From: Alphaproteobacteria bacterium
GTDB taxonomy: Bacteria; Pseudomonadota; Alphaproteobacteria; M2410
Reading direction: 5' to 3'
DNA: 52,652 bases
Assembly (NCBI GenBank): GCA_006226415.1
Contig: SBGZ01000090.1
Span: 1 to 52,652 of the forward strand
The number at the start of each line of letters is the position of its first letter. Position 1 is the stretch's first letter. A program made the position numbers and the translations under genes. Under the pieces are notes generated by a model. The model ran no database searches and was not told the DNA's origin. It saw only the letters and a list, made by a program, of their open reading frames with translations. Positions 15,035 to 24,475 of the stretch are shown piece by piece.

Positions 15035-17701
15035 ATGTGGCCAATGCTCGCCTTACTGTTAGCTCTTGTCATCCTCGGCACGCCTGTCGCGGTCATTGTC
15101 CTTTTTACCCAGGTGCGCGATCTTAAGCGAGATGTGGCCAGCCTCAGGGCGCTTATATCCACCTCAAAGCAAGCCAACGAACCCGTGCCCGATACCCCGA
15201 AGGTATCTGTTCCCTCAAAACCTCAGGCCACAGCCCCAACGCCTCCGCCCTCTCGCCCGCCTGAAGCCGTAGAGACATTGCCGCCTCATGTCGCCCAGCC
15301 AAGACCCAAGGGCGGCATGGCAAGCTGGATTGAATCGCTGAAGGCCGCCAATTGGCTTATTTTGGCGGGCGGCGTTGTGCTCGCTTTCGGAGTTGTCTTC
15401 CTGATTGAGTATTCCATTGAGGAGGGTCTGCTCGGTCCTCTGGCGCGGGTCGTCCTCGGGGCCTTGCTCGGCTTTGCCTTGTTGGCGGTCGGTGAGTTTG
15501 CCCGGCATCACGCGCTTGGCCGGCTTGCCGCCGTATTGCAGCAAGATGCGCTGCCGCCGACCCTGACCGGGGCCGGGGTGCTGGCCCTCTTTACCTCCTG
15601 CTATGGCGCCTATGCCCTTTATGACCTGCTGCCTCCGATGGTCGCCTTTGTTCTGCTGGCCATGATCGCCTTTGGGGCGCTTGCGCTCTCTCTATGGCAC
15701 GGGCCCATCATCGCGAGCCTCGGCGTGGCCGGTGCTTTTGCTGTCCCGGTGCTGATCACCAACACAGATTCGACGGCCCTAACCCTTTTTTCCTATCTGA
15801 CTGTGGTCGCCTTGACGGCGCTGCTCATTGCGCGGGTTAAAGACTGGTTCTGGCTTACCTTGGTGGCGCTCATCGGCGCGGGGGCCTGGCAAATTTTTGC
15901 CTTGGGCGTTTTGGCGTTCGACAGCACCATTCGCCCGAGCGCATTTGCCTTTGCGGCCCTCATGTCGCTCGCCTTTGCGGGTTTGCCCGAACCAAAGGTG
16001 CGCGAAGGGGCCCCGGGGCGCCCACCCTTCCGTCTCGATTTAATTGGCGGGGCGGCATTCGCCCTCTTCGGATTTGCCATTTTTCAGGACCGCGTGCCGG
16101 GCACTTACGAAGTAGCTCTTGCGGCCTTGGTCGTTTGCGGATTGACAATTCTGGCGCATGAGAACCGGCACAAGTTTGCGCTCTTCCCCTTGGCCGGGAC
16201 TTTCGCCCTCCTTTGCCTTTGCGGGTGGCGATTGAGTGCGGAGGCTTATTCCTACTTTGTGGGTGGATATGATCGGGAACTTGGCCTTGCGCCTATGGTG
16301 CCGCCCGCGGTCATGCCGCTGTTTGTCGCCTCCGGTGTTTCTTTCTTGTTTTTTGCGATGACCGGCCTGACCCGCCGTTCCGGACGCTGGGCCATTACTG
16401 CGACGAGTTTTGCTCTTCTTGCCCTCATTAATGCCTTTGCCAGGATCAAAGGTTTTGACACCTCCCTTTCCTGGGGCGCACTCGGGCTCGGTGCTGCGGT
16501 TGTCTTTCTCTTCGCCGCGCAATATTTGCGCAAGAAAACTGACGATGTTGCACATGATCCGGCGCTCGGCGCCTTCGCCGTCGGTGTTCTGGCTGCCCTT
16601 GCCTTCGCTGTGACCATGACCTTGGAAAAAGCCTGGCTCAGCGTCGCCTTGGCGGCGCTCTTGCCTGCCACAGCCTGGGTTTCGCAGCGTATTCAGGTGC
16701 GGCTGCTCAGGCAGGTCGCCTTTGTGCTCGCCTTGGTGGTTTTTGCGCGGCTTCTGCTTAATCCCTTCGCCCTCAATTACCCCATCAATCCACCGCTCTG
16801 GATCAACTGGATGCAATATGGCTATGGCTTGCCTGCTCTTGCCTTTTATTTCGCGGCCCGTTGGTTCATGCAAACCAAACGCGATCTTCTAACGGATGTT
16901 CTTCAGGTCGGTGTGCTTGTCTTTGTCCTGGTTCTGATCCTGTCGCAGGTACGGCTCTTCATTCATGAAGGCGATTTACGCGCGAGCCATTATCTCCTAA
17001 GCGAGGCGGCGGTTAACACCCTGACCTGGCTCGCCTTCGCTTACGGCCTTGGGCGTTCGCGTCTGATTGAAAATTCTCCCATACTTTTGAAAACGCCCCA
17101 GGGACTTTACCTTCTGGCCGGCATCCATCTTATCTGGATCCACATCCTTGTGCTCAACCCGCTTGAGACAAATGATCCGGTTGGCAAGCTCATGTTCTTC
17201 GACATCCTTACGCTTGCCTATCTGGCGCCGCTGGCCATTATCGCGCTCATGCTGGCCGGGCCCGATAAGGCGATCATCCGCCAACATCTTGGCGTCACCA
17301 ACACAGCCTACCTCAGTCTGCCGGCCTATGTGCTCGGCCCGATCTATGTCAGCCTTGAAGTGCGTCACTTCTTTCATGGCTCGCGGCTTGGCGAAGGCGC
17401 AACGACGGATGCAGAGTTTTATACTTACTCGCTTGTTTGGGTGCTCTATGCCGCTGTGTTGATGGGCGTGGGGATCTGGCAACATTCGCGTCCCTTGCGC
17501 ATGGCGGGGCTGGCCACTATTGCGCTCGCAACGCTCAAGATCTTCCTCTTTGACATGGACAAACTGGAGGGGCTGCTGCGCGTCTTCTCCTTCTTCGGAC
17601 TGGCGGCCTCACTCTTTGGCATTGGCTATCTCTATCAACGCTTTGTTGTGGCGCCGCCACAAGAAAAAGGCGGAGCCGAAGCCCCGCCCTCTTCTGATTG
17701 A
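15035..17701 (+). CDS. DUF2339 large polytopic membrane protein
   Basis: An 888-residue protein of the DUF2339 type, whose function is not established. It begins with one hydrophobic helix (WPMLALLLALVILGTPVAVI). A short segment likely to be coiled coil (VRDLKRDVASLRALI) and a proline-rich linker at about residues 45-90 follow. From about 105 onward there are roughly two dozen hydrophobic segments. NWLILAGGVVLAFGVVFLI is the first of these and is typical for the family. The last segment ends with a short polar tail. It stands alone on the plus strand, convergent with the metalloprotease gene 15 bases away. The near-total membrane content suggests a channel, transporter or envelope role; no substrate can be named. 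Confidence 0.88.
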   Translation: MWPMLALLLALVILGTPVAVIVLFTQVRDLKRDVASLRALISTSKQANEPVPDTPKVSVPSKPQATAPTPPPSRPPEAVETLPPHVAQPRPKGGMASWIESLKAANWLILAGGVVLAFGVVFLIEYSIEEGLLGPLARVVLGALLGFALLAVGEFARHHALGRLAAVLQQDALPPTLTGAGVLALFTSCYGAYALYDLLPPMVAFVLLAMIAFGALALSLWHGPIIASLGVAGAFAVPVLITNTDSTALTLFSYLTVVALTALLIARVKDWFWLTLVALIGAGAWQIFALGVLAFDSTIRPSAFAFAALMSLAFAGLPEPKVREGAPGRPPFRLDLIGGAAFALFGFAIFQDRVPGTYEVALAALVVCGLTILAHENRHKFALFPLAGTFALLCLCGWRLSAEAYSYFVGGYDRELGLAPMVPPAVMPLFVASGVSFLFFAMTGLTRRSGRWAITATSFALLALINAFARIKGFDTSLSWGALGLGAAVVFLFAAQYLRKKTDDVAHDPALGAFAVGVLAALAFAVTMTLEKAWLSVALAALLPATAWVSQRIQVRLLRQVAFVLALVVFARLLLNPFALNYPINPPLWINWMQYGYGLPALAFYFAARWFMQTKRDLLTDVLQVGVLVFVLVLILSQVRLFIHEGDLRASHYLLSEAAVNTLTWLAFAYGLGRSRLIENSPILLKTPQGLYLLAGIHLIWIHILVLNPLETNDPVGKLMFFDILTLAYLAPLAIIALMLAGPDKAIIRQHLGVTNTAYLSLPAYVLGPIYVSLEVRHFFHGSRLGEGATTDAEFYTYSLVWVLYAAVLMGVGIWQHSRPLRMAGLATIALATLKIFLFDMDKLEGLLRVFSFFGLAASLFGIGYLYQRFVVAPPQEKGGAEAPPSSD

Positions 17702-17716
17702 TCTTTACACCGAGGC

Positions 17717-20290
17717 CTAATTGCGACTCGGGAAACCGTAAAGCATGGACTCGGTCATGGCCAGGACGCGGCGGCGATGGGCATCCGTTGCCGCATCGGG
17801 CCGACGGGCCTGACGCATCATGTGCTCGATCCGGCGTAAGTTGTAATCGGCGGCACTCTGGGCAATCATATCATGTCCCAGCATGCCGAAGGAGATCGCC
17901 ATCAATTGCTGGGTATAATAAAGCTGCAGATTTTGTCGCTCTGAACTCACGGATGTCCGAAGATCTGCTTTAAAGACTGCATCTGTCAGGTCATTGACCA
18001 CCTCCACCGGCGTATACTCATTGCCGTAAAGCGCGGTGTCACTCATGCGCTTCATGGTCACCGGATGCAGAATATGCCGCAAGGCCAGCGCCTGCGTGAC
18101 CAGGGCCTGGTCATGCAGTTTCGGATCTTCGGTTGCCCCGAAGAAGTTAAAGCCACGCGGCTCCAATTGCATGTGTCGGACAAGGTCTGCGGGCAGATCG
18201 AAAGATCCCGGCGCGAAAATATTGTCGGCCAGGACTTGCATGGCGCGCTTTTGGTCGGCCAAAGGCACCGGTGTCAAAGGCTGCGCCGCGCCCGGTTGCT
18301 CCCGATCCGCGCGTTCGACATAAATCCCGCCGATGTAGCGCGACACTGTAATGCCCGACACATACTTCTGGATCCACAGAGTCCGATAGGCCTGGCTCAA
18401 GTTCTGCCAGCTGTCGCCTTCAATTTCGTAGTCATCCATAAGCGTCTTTAGCCGACGATTAATGAGGCCTATTCGATTTTGAGAATAGCCAATCGCATCG
18501 GACGACATGTCAAAGGTCTGAACGCGAGGGTCCACCCCCAAGCCCGGCGAATAGGTGTTGTCTGCATCGTTGCCAAAGGCCAGTCCGTTCTCCGTGGAGC
18601 GGTCCAAAAGTGCCTTGATGCGCGCAGCCTCGGCCTCCGGGTCTTCGAGTGCCGGCGTATAGCCGTATTCGATGGCCCAGAGATCGTAAGGGCCGATATT
18701 TCCGAAGAAATACTCGCCCTGCTCGGCGGGCGTGGCTGCCACGTTGATGATGGTATAATCCATGATCGACCCGGAGACACCGCGCTTGGACGTGATCTCT
18801 TTGTTGTTAAGTTCTTCAGGCGTCAGCATCTGGCTGCCCTTGAAGTTGTGCATCAGGCCCAGAGTGTGGCCCACCTCATGCGCTGTCGTTTCGCGAATGC
18901 TTTGGCTGACAAGTTCAGCGCGGAAGGCTGGGTCTGACGCGGCGCCCGGCACGACGGCGAGGGCAAAGAGGAGATTTTGCTGAACCGATTGACCGATCTG
19001 GCAGAGCTCCGGATCAAATTGATCGATCTGGGCAAGATAGGCCTCCATGTCACCTTCCTTAAACACACGTTCCTGCAATGCTCTATAGGTCCAGGTGGTG
19101 TAGTTAAGCATGATATCAGCGCCGAGGATTTCGCCGGTACGCGGATTGGTAAACGAAGGGCCGTAGCCGGCATAACCAATCTGGTCGGAAGCAATCCAGC
19201 GCAGGACGTTGTAACGAATGTCGCTCGCTTCCCAGGTGGCATCATCGGGCTGGACCTTGACCTGAATGGCGTTTTTAAACCCGGCCTTTTCGAAAGCCTG
19301 GTTCCACGTCAAAACACCGGCCTTGACGTCTTCCCGGATGTCTTCGGGTGTCGTGTTTTCAATCCAGAATGTGATTGGCTTAACCGGCTCCGACAATTCG
19401 GCTTCCGGGTCCGCTTTTTCAAGACGCCAACGGTTGATCACATCGCGGTAAGGCGTTGGATCCGAAGTCGTCATATCATTGACTTCCTCGGCGAAATATC
19501 CAACGCGATAGTCGGTGGCGCGCGGCGTAAAACCTTCCGGCGGCATAGCCAGGAAAGAGTGTTGCATGGTGATTGAAACGTTGCGGGCGTCGGCGACTTC
19601 TGGCCCACCCGGGTTCATAGGCTGAGGATTGTCATAGGAATATTTGACGATGACATCTGCGTTCTCAGGGTAGTCACGCACCTCTTCGATGCCGCTCTTT
19701 TGAGGGTTAAGCCCACCAAGCACAAAGGGAATCATATTAGGCGGCATATTGGGGTTGGGGCTCGGCGTGATCTGCTGCAGCTCTTCGCTGAGCAAGATCG
19801 AACCCAGGTCAACCAGGATGCGGCCATCATCTGATTCAGCGGCAATCTCCAACACCGCCAGGGTGGCGGGAATCACATTGGCATCCGCCGCACGGGAGAT
19901 GGCATTGTCCGGATCAAAATAGAGGCTCGTGACCTGCTTCACGATCTCGATTTTGTCGTAGCGCCGCTCAAATTTGATGATGTTCTGAGACAGATAAGCC
20001 CCTCGGATATGAAGGAAGCTTGAGTAAGGCGCGCCGTCCACTGTCTGGGTTGTATAGATGAATTCCTTGCCAATCTGGTCAGCAGAAATTTCCATCATCA
20101 AATCGCCGGTTTCTGGGTCCTGATAGAGCGGAAAGAGCCCCTCTTTCGCTTCCATGTCCTCGACCATCTTTTCAATGGTCGGCCCTTCATCTTCCTCTTC
20201 CTCATCTGCGGCCAAGACAGGCGCAGAAGAAATGAAAGCGAAGGCCAGCGCTAGTGACAATAAACCCCACACGCGATCGCGGATCGACAT
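17717..20290 (-). CDS. Secreted zinc-dependent metalloprotease, DUF5117/DUF4953 type
   Basis: An 857-residue protein with a cleavable signal peptide (LLSLALAFAFISSAPVLAA, residues 10-28) followed by an acidic stretch EEEEDE. The zinc-binding motif HEVGHTLGLMH occupies residues 471-481, an extended HExxHxxGxxH signature. SIMDYTIIN about 38 residues later may supply the Met-turn. The large N-terminal beta-rich part matches DUF5117 and the C-terminal part DUF4953-type families as I remember them. It is probably periplasmic or outer-membrane-facing. The gene is last in the minus-strand run behind the FAH-family gene, from which it is separated by 119 bases, so it may have its own promoter. Confidence 0.9.
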   Translation of the reverse strand: MSIRDRVWGLLSLALAFAFISSAPVLAADEEEEDEGPTIEKMVEDMEAKEGLFPLYQDPETGDLMMEISADQIGKEFIYTTQTVDGAPYSSFLHIRGAYLSQNIIKFERRYDKIEIVKQVTSLYFDPDNAISRAADANVIPATLAVLEIAAESDDGRILVDLGSILLSEELQQITPSPNPNMPPNMIPFVLGGLNPQKSGIEEVRDYPENADVIVKYSYDNPQPMNPGGPEVADARNVSITMQHSFLAMPPEGFTPRATDYRVGYFAEEVNDMTTSDPTPYRDVINRWRLEKADPEAELSEPVKPITFWIENTTPEDIREDVKAGVLTWNQAFEKAGFKNAIQVKVQPDDATWEASDIRYNVLRWIASDQIGYAGYGPSFTNPRTGEILGADIMLNYTTWTYRALQERVFKEGDMEAYLAQIDQFDPELCQIGQSVQQNLLFALAVVPGAASDPAFRAELVSQSIRETTAHEVGHTLGLMHNFKGSQMLTPEELNNKEITSKRGVSGSIMDYTIINVAATPAEQGEYFFGNIGPYDLWAIEYGYTPALEDPEAEAARIKALLDRSTENGLAFGNDADNTYSPGLGVDPRVQTFDMSSDAIGYSQNRIGLINRRLKTLMDDYEIEGDSWQNLSQAYRTLWIQKYVSGITVSRYIGGIYVERADREQPGAAQPLTPVPLADQKRAMQVLADNIFAPGSFDLPADLVRHMQLEPRGFNFFGATEDPKLHDQALVTQALALRHILHPVTMKRMSDTALYGNEYTPVEVVNDLTDAVFKADLRTSVSSERQNLQLYYTQQLMAISFGMLGHDMIAQSAADYNLRRIEHMMRQARRPDAATDAHRRRVLAMTESMLYGFPSRN

Positions 20291-20409
20291 AGAAAACTCC
20301 TTAAAATTTTACGGATGCCCCGGGGGACGGAGCTTTAGAAAACTTGTGGCACATTTTGCCGCTGTATCACAGGCAGAATGACGAAATTGTTACGCCAAAT
20401 TCAAGGCGC

Positions 20410-21276
20410 TTACGGCTCTTTGACAACCTTGTTTACAATTTCGCCCAGACCCTCGACCTCCACACGCACCACGTCACCTTCTTTCAGCCAATTGGGCGGG
20501 TCCATGGCCATGGCCACCCCGCTCGGCGTGCCGGTAAGGATGACGTCACCGACCTCAAGGGTGAAAGCGGCAGTCAGATGCTCAATGATGGTTTCGCAGG
20601 AAAAAATCAGGTGCCTGGTGTTGCTGGATTGGCGCAATTCATCATTGACCCATGTACGGATATTCAGGTTGTGCGGGTCCACCTCGTCAGTTGTGGTGAG
20701 GGCGGGACCCAAGGGGCAATGGGTGTCGAAAGACTTGCCCATGGTCATGGTCGGTGTGCGCTTTTGCCAGTCGCGGACGGAAACGTCATTGGCGACCGCA
20801 AAGCCCGCAACAACGTCCAGGGCTTTCTCCTTGCTGACATGACGGCAGGTCTTGCCAATGATCATTGCGAGCTCGCCCTCATAATCGAGGGCCATGGAGA
20901 CCTTCGGTAAATGAATGTCACCCGCAGGGCCGTTGATGGCCGTTACTTGCTTGTTAAACACCACCGGGACTTCTGGCACCTTGCGTCCGGCTTCTTTCAC
21001 TTCATTGATGTGATCATGGTAGTTGAGGCCAATCGCCAAAATTTTTCTCGGCCGTAAAACTGGTGAAAGAAGTTTGACCTCTGACAAGGGACGACTGCTG
21101 GCGCGCGGATTGTCGGCGGCCTTTTCGGCCTGCTTGAGCGCATCAGGCCCCGCTTCCAGAAGCGTGATCATGTCTCCTGGCAAATCCGGCGCCGCCTCGG
21201 CGAGGTCTACCACCAGTTCACCCTTGAGAACGCCCAGGCGCGCGCCCTCTTTTCCTTCAAATGTCACGAGTTTCAT
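20410..21276 (-). CDS. Fumarylacetoacetate hydrolase family protein
   Basis: A 288-residue cytoplasmic enzyme of the FAH superfamily, which cleaves or decarboxylates beta-diketo acids with a divalent metal. The N-terminal FAHF-type domain is followed by KILAIGLNYHDHINE and the metal-ligand region SMALDYEGELAMIIGK. ANDVSVRDWQKR and GDVILTGTPSGVAM are the other classical motifs. It ends 119 bases before the metalloprotease gene and begins 39 bases after the beta-barrel gene stop. The window also encodes HPPD, but true fumarylacetoacetases are longer, so this is more likely a fumarylpyruvate- or oxalocrotonate-type hydrolase. The substrate is open. Confidence 0.92.
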   Translation of the reverse strand: MKLVTFEGKEGARLGVLKGELVVDLAEAAPDLPGDMITLLEAGPDALKQAEKAADNPRASSRPLSEVKLLSPVLRPRKILAIGLNYHDHINEVKEAGRKVPEVPVVFNKQVTAINGPAGDIHLPKVSMALDYEGELAMIIGKTCRHVSKEKALDVVAGFAVANDVSVRDWQKRTPTMTMGKSFDTHCPLGPALTTTDEVDPHNLNIRTWVNDELRQSSNTRHLIFSCETIIEHLTAAFTLEVGDVILTGTPSGVAMAMDPPNWLKEGDVVRVEVEGLGEIVNKVVKEP

Positions 21277-21315
21277 ATGACCGGAGTGTCCTTGTCGATC
21301 GGTGCGCCAGACTTC

Positions 21316-22551
21316 CTAGAAATAATGGCGCAGGCTTAAGTAAGCTGTCGTCGGGACGCTGCCAAACTCTGACCCGAGAGTCAAATAGGGCGGCAATGGG
21401 GAGGCCCGGCCCCCCTCTCCAAAGGCGGCGTTAACGCCGAAGTCCATGTAAAGATCTTCCGACAGGGAATATTCCCCGCCCAGGCGCAGAAAGGCGGACT
21501 CATCGGACAAATTGAAGAACCCGCTGGCGGAGACGCTGAGGAGAGGCGTGGCGATCCAGGTGACGGCCGGTACCAGATAATGTTCGCCGGCGAGAAATAC
21601 ACCGCCCTTTTGAAAGGCTTGCGTTCCCGCCAGACCGATATAGTCGTCAGGGTCACTCTCGCCCGCGCCGGAATAGTGATACTCCACCATGCCAATAATG
21701 TTGTCACCAAAGGAGTGATCCAGACCAAAGGAAGCGCGTGTGTAATCGTCTCCATCCAGCGCATGCACGTAAGCGGCTTCCGCCCAGAAGCCGAAGTTGC
21801 CGAGCGCGCGCTCAATGCCGCCGCCCACCATGGCCCAGCGGTTCTGGAGAACGACAACAGCCTCCAGATCGCTGCCGCCCGTCGAGGTTCGCGCGCGCAA
21901 GAAGGCCGCGCTTTCGTCCGCCCGCCATTCGTGCCCCAGGACAATGCCCATATCGAGTTCAGAAAAATCGCCCAGTGGCTTTTCAAACCGCAAGGCATCG
22001 ACGCCCACCCGGTATTCTTGATCCAGCGTGGACACCAGGAATGGTTCGAGAATATCTGTTGGTGATAAAAACCGCGCCGAGCCGAAGGCGATGGCCTGCC
22101 GGCCAAAGGTTATGGTGCCAAAGTCCTGCGCATATTGCAGATTGAAGCGATCGAGGTTTTGGAGGAGCACGGCCTTGTCATCACCCCAATCGAGCGCCGG
22201 ATTGAAATCTCCCACCCGGTAACGGGTATCGGTGGAGGCAATGGTGGTACTGAGCCCAGGACCCGCGCCCGCAATGCGCTGAGAAGAGAATATGGGTTTT
22301 GCCTCCCAATGGATCTCCAGAGCACCGCCCAGAAAATCATCTCCGGCCAACATCAAGCGAAGCGCATTTTGAGATTGATAGACCGGCTTGGCGGGCGCGC
22401 CGGTGAGGCCCTCAATATCCGGATTCGATTGCGCAACCGCATAGGATTTGACATAGCCCGACAGGTGCCAGTCTTCTGCCGCGACGCCAGGCGCCGAGGT
22501 CAAAAGGGCCAATGCCAGACTTGCCCCAATCCTATTGGCGGATATCTTCAC
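21316..22551 (-). CDS. Outer-membrane beta-barrel protein of the Lol-like operon
   Basis: From the GTG at 22551, preceded by GGAGG, the product has 411 residues with a signal peptide (ASLALALLTSAPGVAA). The mature part has many alternating amphipathic strands and ends with TTAYLSLRHYF, a C-terminal aromatic residue typical of BAM-inserted barrels. FGRQAIAFGSARFLSPTDIL near residue 145 recalls other alginate- or DUF1302-like barrels, but I do not assign a family. The start lies inside the end of the ATPase gene (20-base overlap), tying the barrel to the ABC transporter. It is probably the outer-membrane end of the transport route; this is inference. Confidence 0.82.
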   Translation of the reverse strand: MKISANRIGASLALALLTSAPGVAAEDWHLSGYVKSYAVAQSNPDIEGLTGAPAKPVYQSQNALRLMLAGDDFLGGALEIHWEAKPIFSSQRIAGAGPGLSTTIASTDTRYRVGDFNPALDWGDDKAVLLQNLDRFNLQYAQDFGTITFGRQAIAFGSARFLSPTDILEPFLVSTLDQEYRVGVDALRFEKPLGDFSELDMGIVLGHEWRADESAAFLRARTSTGGSDLEAVVVLQNRWAMVGGGIERALGNFGFWAEAAYVHALDGDDYTRASFGLDHSFGDNIIGMVEYHYSGAGESDPDDYIGLAGTQAFQKGGVFLAGEHYLVPAVTWIATPLLSVSASGFFNLSDESAFLRLGGEYSLSEDLYMDFGVNAAFGEGGRASPLPPYLTLGSEFGSVPTTAYLSLRHYF

Positions 22552-23218
22552 TGATCCTCCCGTCCACAAGGCGCACCAGACGCTTGGCGCGCTCCATGAT
22601 CTTAGTATCGTGGGTGGAGAAAACAAAGGTCACACCGTTTTTCTCATTGAATTCCTTCATCATATCGATGAGCTCGGCGCCGGTTTTGGAGTCCAGGTTG
22701 GCGGTGGGCTCATCGGCCAGAATGATGTCGGGCTCGGAAGCCAGCGCCCGCGCCACGGCAACACGCTGCTGTTGTCCACCCGACATTTCCGATGGCCGGC
22801 GATCGGCCATATCCTTAAGCCCCACGGACTCCAAGATGGCCATGGCTTTTTCGTGACGCTCCGCTCTTGGGCGCTCCTGCAGAAGCATGATGTATTCAAC
22901 ATTTTCTTTTGCCGTGAGAACAGGGATCAGATTGAAAGCCTGAAAGATGAACCCAATGTGATCGCGGCGAAAGTCCGACAGCGCGCGCGGCGCCATGGCG
23001 GAGACTTTGGTTCCTTTCAGATAGACATCGCCGCTGGAAGGCCTATCGAGGCCGCCGATGAGCTGCAGCAAGGTGGTCTTACCTGATCCAGAAGGGCCAA
23101 CGATAGCTGTGAACTCGCCTTGATCAATCTCCAAGTCCACCTCATCCAGGGCTTTCACCATGACGTTACCCTTGCCGTAATGGCGGGATAGTTTTTCGGT
23201 TTTGATGATGACTGTCAT
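22532..23218 (-). CDS. ABC transporter ATP-binding protein, LolD/MacB type
   Basis: A 228-residue cytoplasmic ATPase. Walker A is GPSGSGKTT (about 42-50) and the Q-loop lies in FIFQAFNLIPVLTAKENVEY. The signature is MSGGQQQRVAVARAL, Walker B is IILADEPTANLDS, and the H-loop is FSTHD. The QAFNLIPVLTAKENVE stretch is characteristic of the LolD/MacB/FtsE group. It is encoded directly after two FtsX-like permeases and before an outer-membrane barrel, with a LolA-like protein at the head of the unit. It probably powers lipid or lipoprotein release from the inner membrane rather than solute import. Confidence 0.93.
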   Translation of the reverse strand: MTVIIKTEKLSRHYGKGNVMVKALDEVDLEIDQGEFTAIVGPSGSGKTTLLQLIGGLDRPSSGDVYLKGTKVSAMAPRALSDFRRDHIGFIFQAFNLIPVLTAKENVEYIMLLQERPRAERHEKAMAILESVGLKDMADRRPSEMSGGQQQRVAVARALASEPDIILADEPTANLDSKTGAELIDMMKEFNEKNGVTFVFSTHDTKIMERAKRLVRLVDGRISEDIRQ

Positions 23219-23229
23219 GATCGCATTTC

Positions 23230-24462
23230 CTAAATCGCTCGGCGCATGGCCTCAGAGGGTGTCAGCCGCGCCGCGTGTATGGCCGGTATAATGCAGGCCA
23301 GGACCGTGAGCAAAACCACGAAGGCCGGCAATCCCGTAAACTGGGTAATTGAAAACTGATTAAAAACCGGCTCACTCAAAGTGAGCCCGGCAAATTCTGA
23401 CGTCCCTTTGCCGAAAAGGATGCCGTAGCGCGCGCTCCAGGCATTGGCGAGTGCTCCCATGCCGAGCCCGAGGGCGGCCCCCCACATGCCAATGAGTGCC
23501 CCTTCCCAACATATGAGCGAAAAGAGTTTGCTTGAGCGCGTGCCGAGACCCAGCATCACGCCAAACTCATAGTGACGCTCGAAGATCGACATAAACATTG
23601 AATTGATAAGGCCCAGCGAGACCAGGATGAAAAGGATCAACGCCATGATCCAAAGGCCAAACTCCTGCATGGCAAGAATGCTGGCGATATCAGGCGCCAG
23701 CTCCCACCACCCCAGAATTTCGAGATTTTGGTCTTTCAAACTTGAATTTAGATTGGCGACAATCGCTTTCTCGTCGGCTTCCGGGTCGATGCTGATGGCA
23801 ATTTCCTGGGCGGCGCCGGGCAAAGCCAGAAGCTTCTGTCCTGCGGCATAGGAGATAAAGGCCATGCTGGAATCCATCGCCCGGTCGTTGAAGCGCAAAT
23901 AGCCAGAGACAAAAAAGAGAGATTGCGCGATTTCACCCGACAAAAGCTCTGTGGCGGTCACGACAATCCGGTCGCCAATCTCGACATCCAAAAGGTCGGC
24001 CATCTTGTAGCCGATGAGAATGTCCTGCCTGGCGTCCTGCGCGATCATCTCACCTTCAACGAGGGCTTCGTTGAGCCGGCTGACGTGTTTTTCCCGAGCC
24101 GGATCAATCCCGTAGATGGCGCCGCCAGTGGCATTGCCGGAGGAGGAAATCATACCGGTGACGAGGGTGCGCGGCGCGGCGGCTTCCACACCCGGCACTT
24201 CTTCTGCGCGGCGGGCCAATTCATCCGCCTTCTCCATATAGAATGCGGCGTCCAGATCGCGCCGAAACTGGGGCGCATGGATTTGCGCTTCGCCGAGCCA
24301 GGTGCTGGTCACTTTGCGGATCATCATGTCCGACATGCCGAGCATCAAGCCATCGACAAACATGAGAATGGCCAGACCACTGCCGACCAGAAGACAGGTG
24401 AGAAAGGTCCGCCGTTTGTTGCGAAGGATATTGCGAAGCGCGAGCCTGATATTGGATCCCAT
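23230..24462 (-). CDS. FtsX/MacB-type ABC permease (second of pair)
   Basis: From the ATG at 24462 the product has 410 residues with the four-helix MacB topology. One N-terminal helix (RTFLTCLLVGSGLAILMFVDGLML) is followed by a large periplasmic domain of about 220 residues. Three C-terminal helices follow (LWIMALILFILVSLGLINSMFMSI, EGALIGMWGAALGLGMGALA, GLPAFVVLLTVLACIIPAI). The ending ARLTPSEAMR is typical of LolC/E and MacB permeases. GGGAG stands before the ATG; a TTG at 24489 would overlap the first permease. The two permeases are distinct, as in a LolCE heterodimer. Confidence 0.92.
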   Translation of the reverse strand: MGSNIRLALRNILRNKRRTFLTCLLVGSGLAILMFVDGLMLGMSDMMIRKVTSTWLGEAQIHAPQFRRDLDAAFYMEKADELARRAEEVPGVEAAAPRTLVTGMISSSGNATGGAIYGIDPAREKHVSRLNEALVEGEMIAQDARQDILIGYKMADLLDVEIGDRIVVTATELLSGEIAQSLFFVSGYLRFNDRAMDSSMAFISYAAGQKLLALPGAAQEIAISIDPEADEKAIVANLNSSLKDQNLEILGWWELAPDIASILAMQEFGLWIMALILFILVSLGLINSMFMSIFERHYEFGVMLGLGTRSSKLFSLICWEGALIGMWGAALGLGMGALANAWSARYGILFGKGTSEFAGLTLSEPVFNQFSITQFTGLPAFVVLLTVLACIIPAIHAARLTPSEAMRRAI

Positions 24463-24475
24463 GGGCCGCGTCTCC

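Noticed and set aside
16040-16873. 277-codon minus-strand open frame inside the DUF2339 gene
   Set aside because: It is antisense to a clearly structured membrane protein, is rich in charged low-complexity sequence and has no ribosome binding site or recognisable domain.
17663-17688. GC hairpin at the end of the DUF2339 gene as a terminator
   Set aside because: The stem is inside the coding end and is not followed by a T-run.
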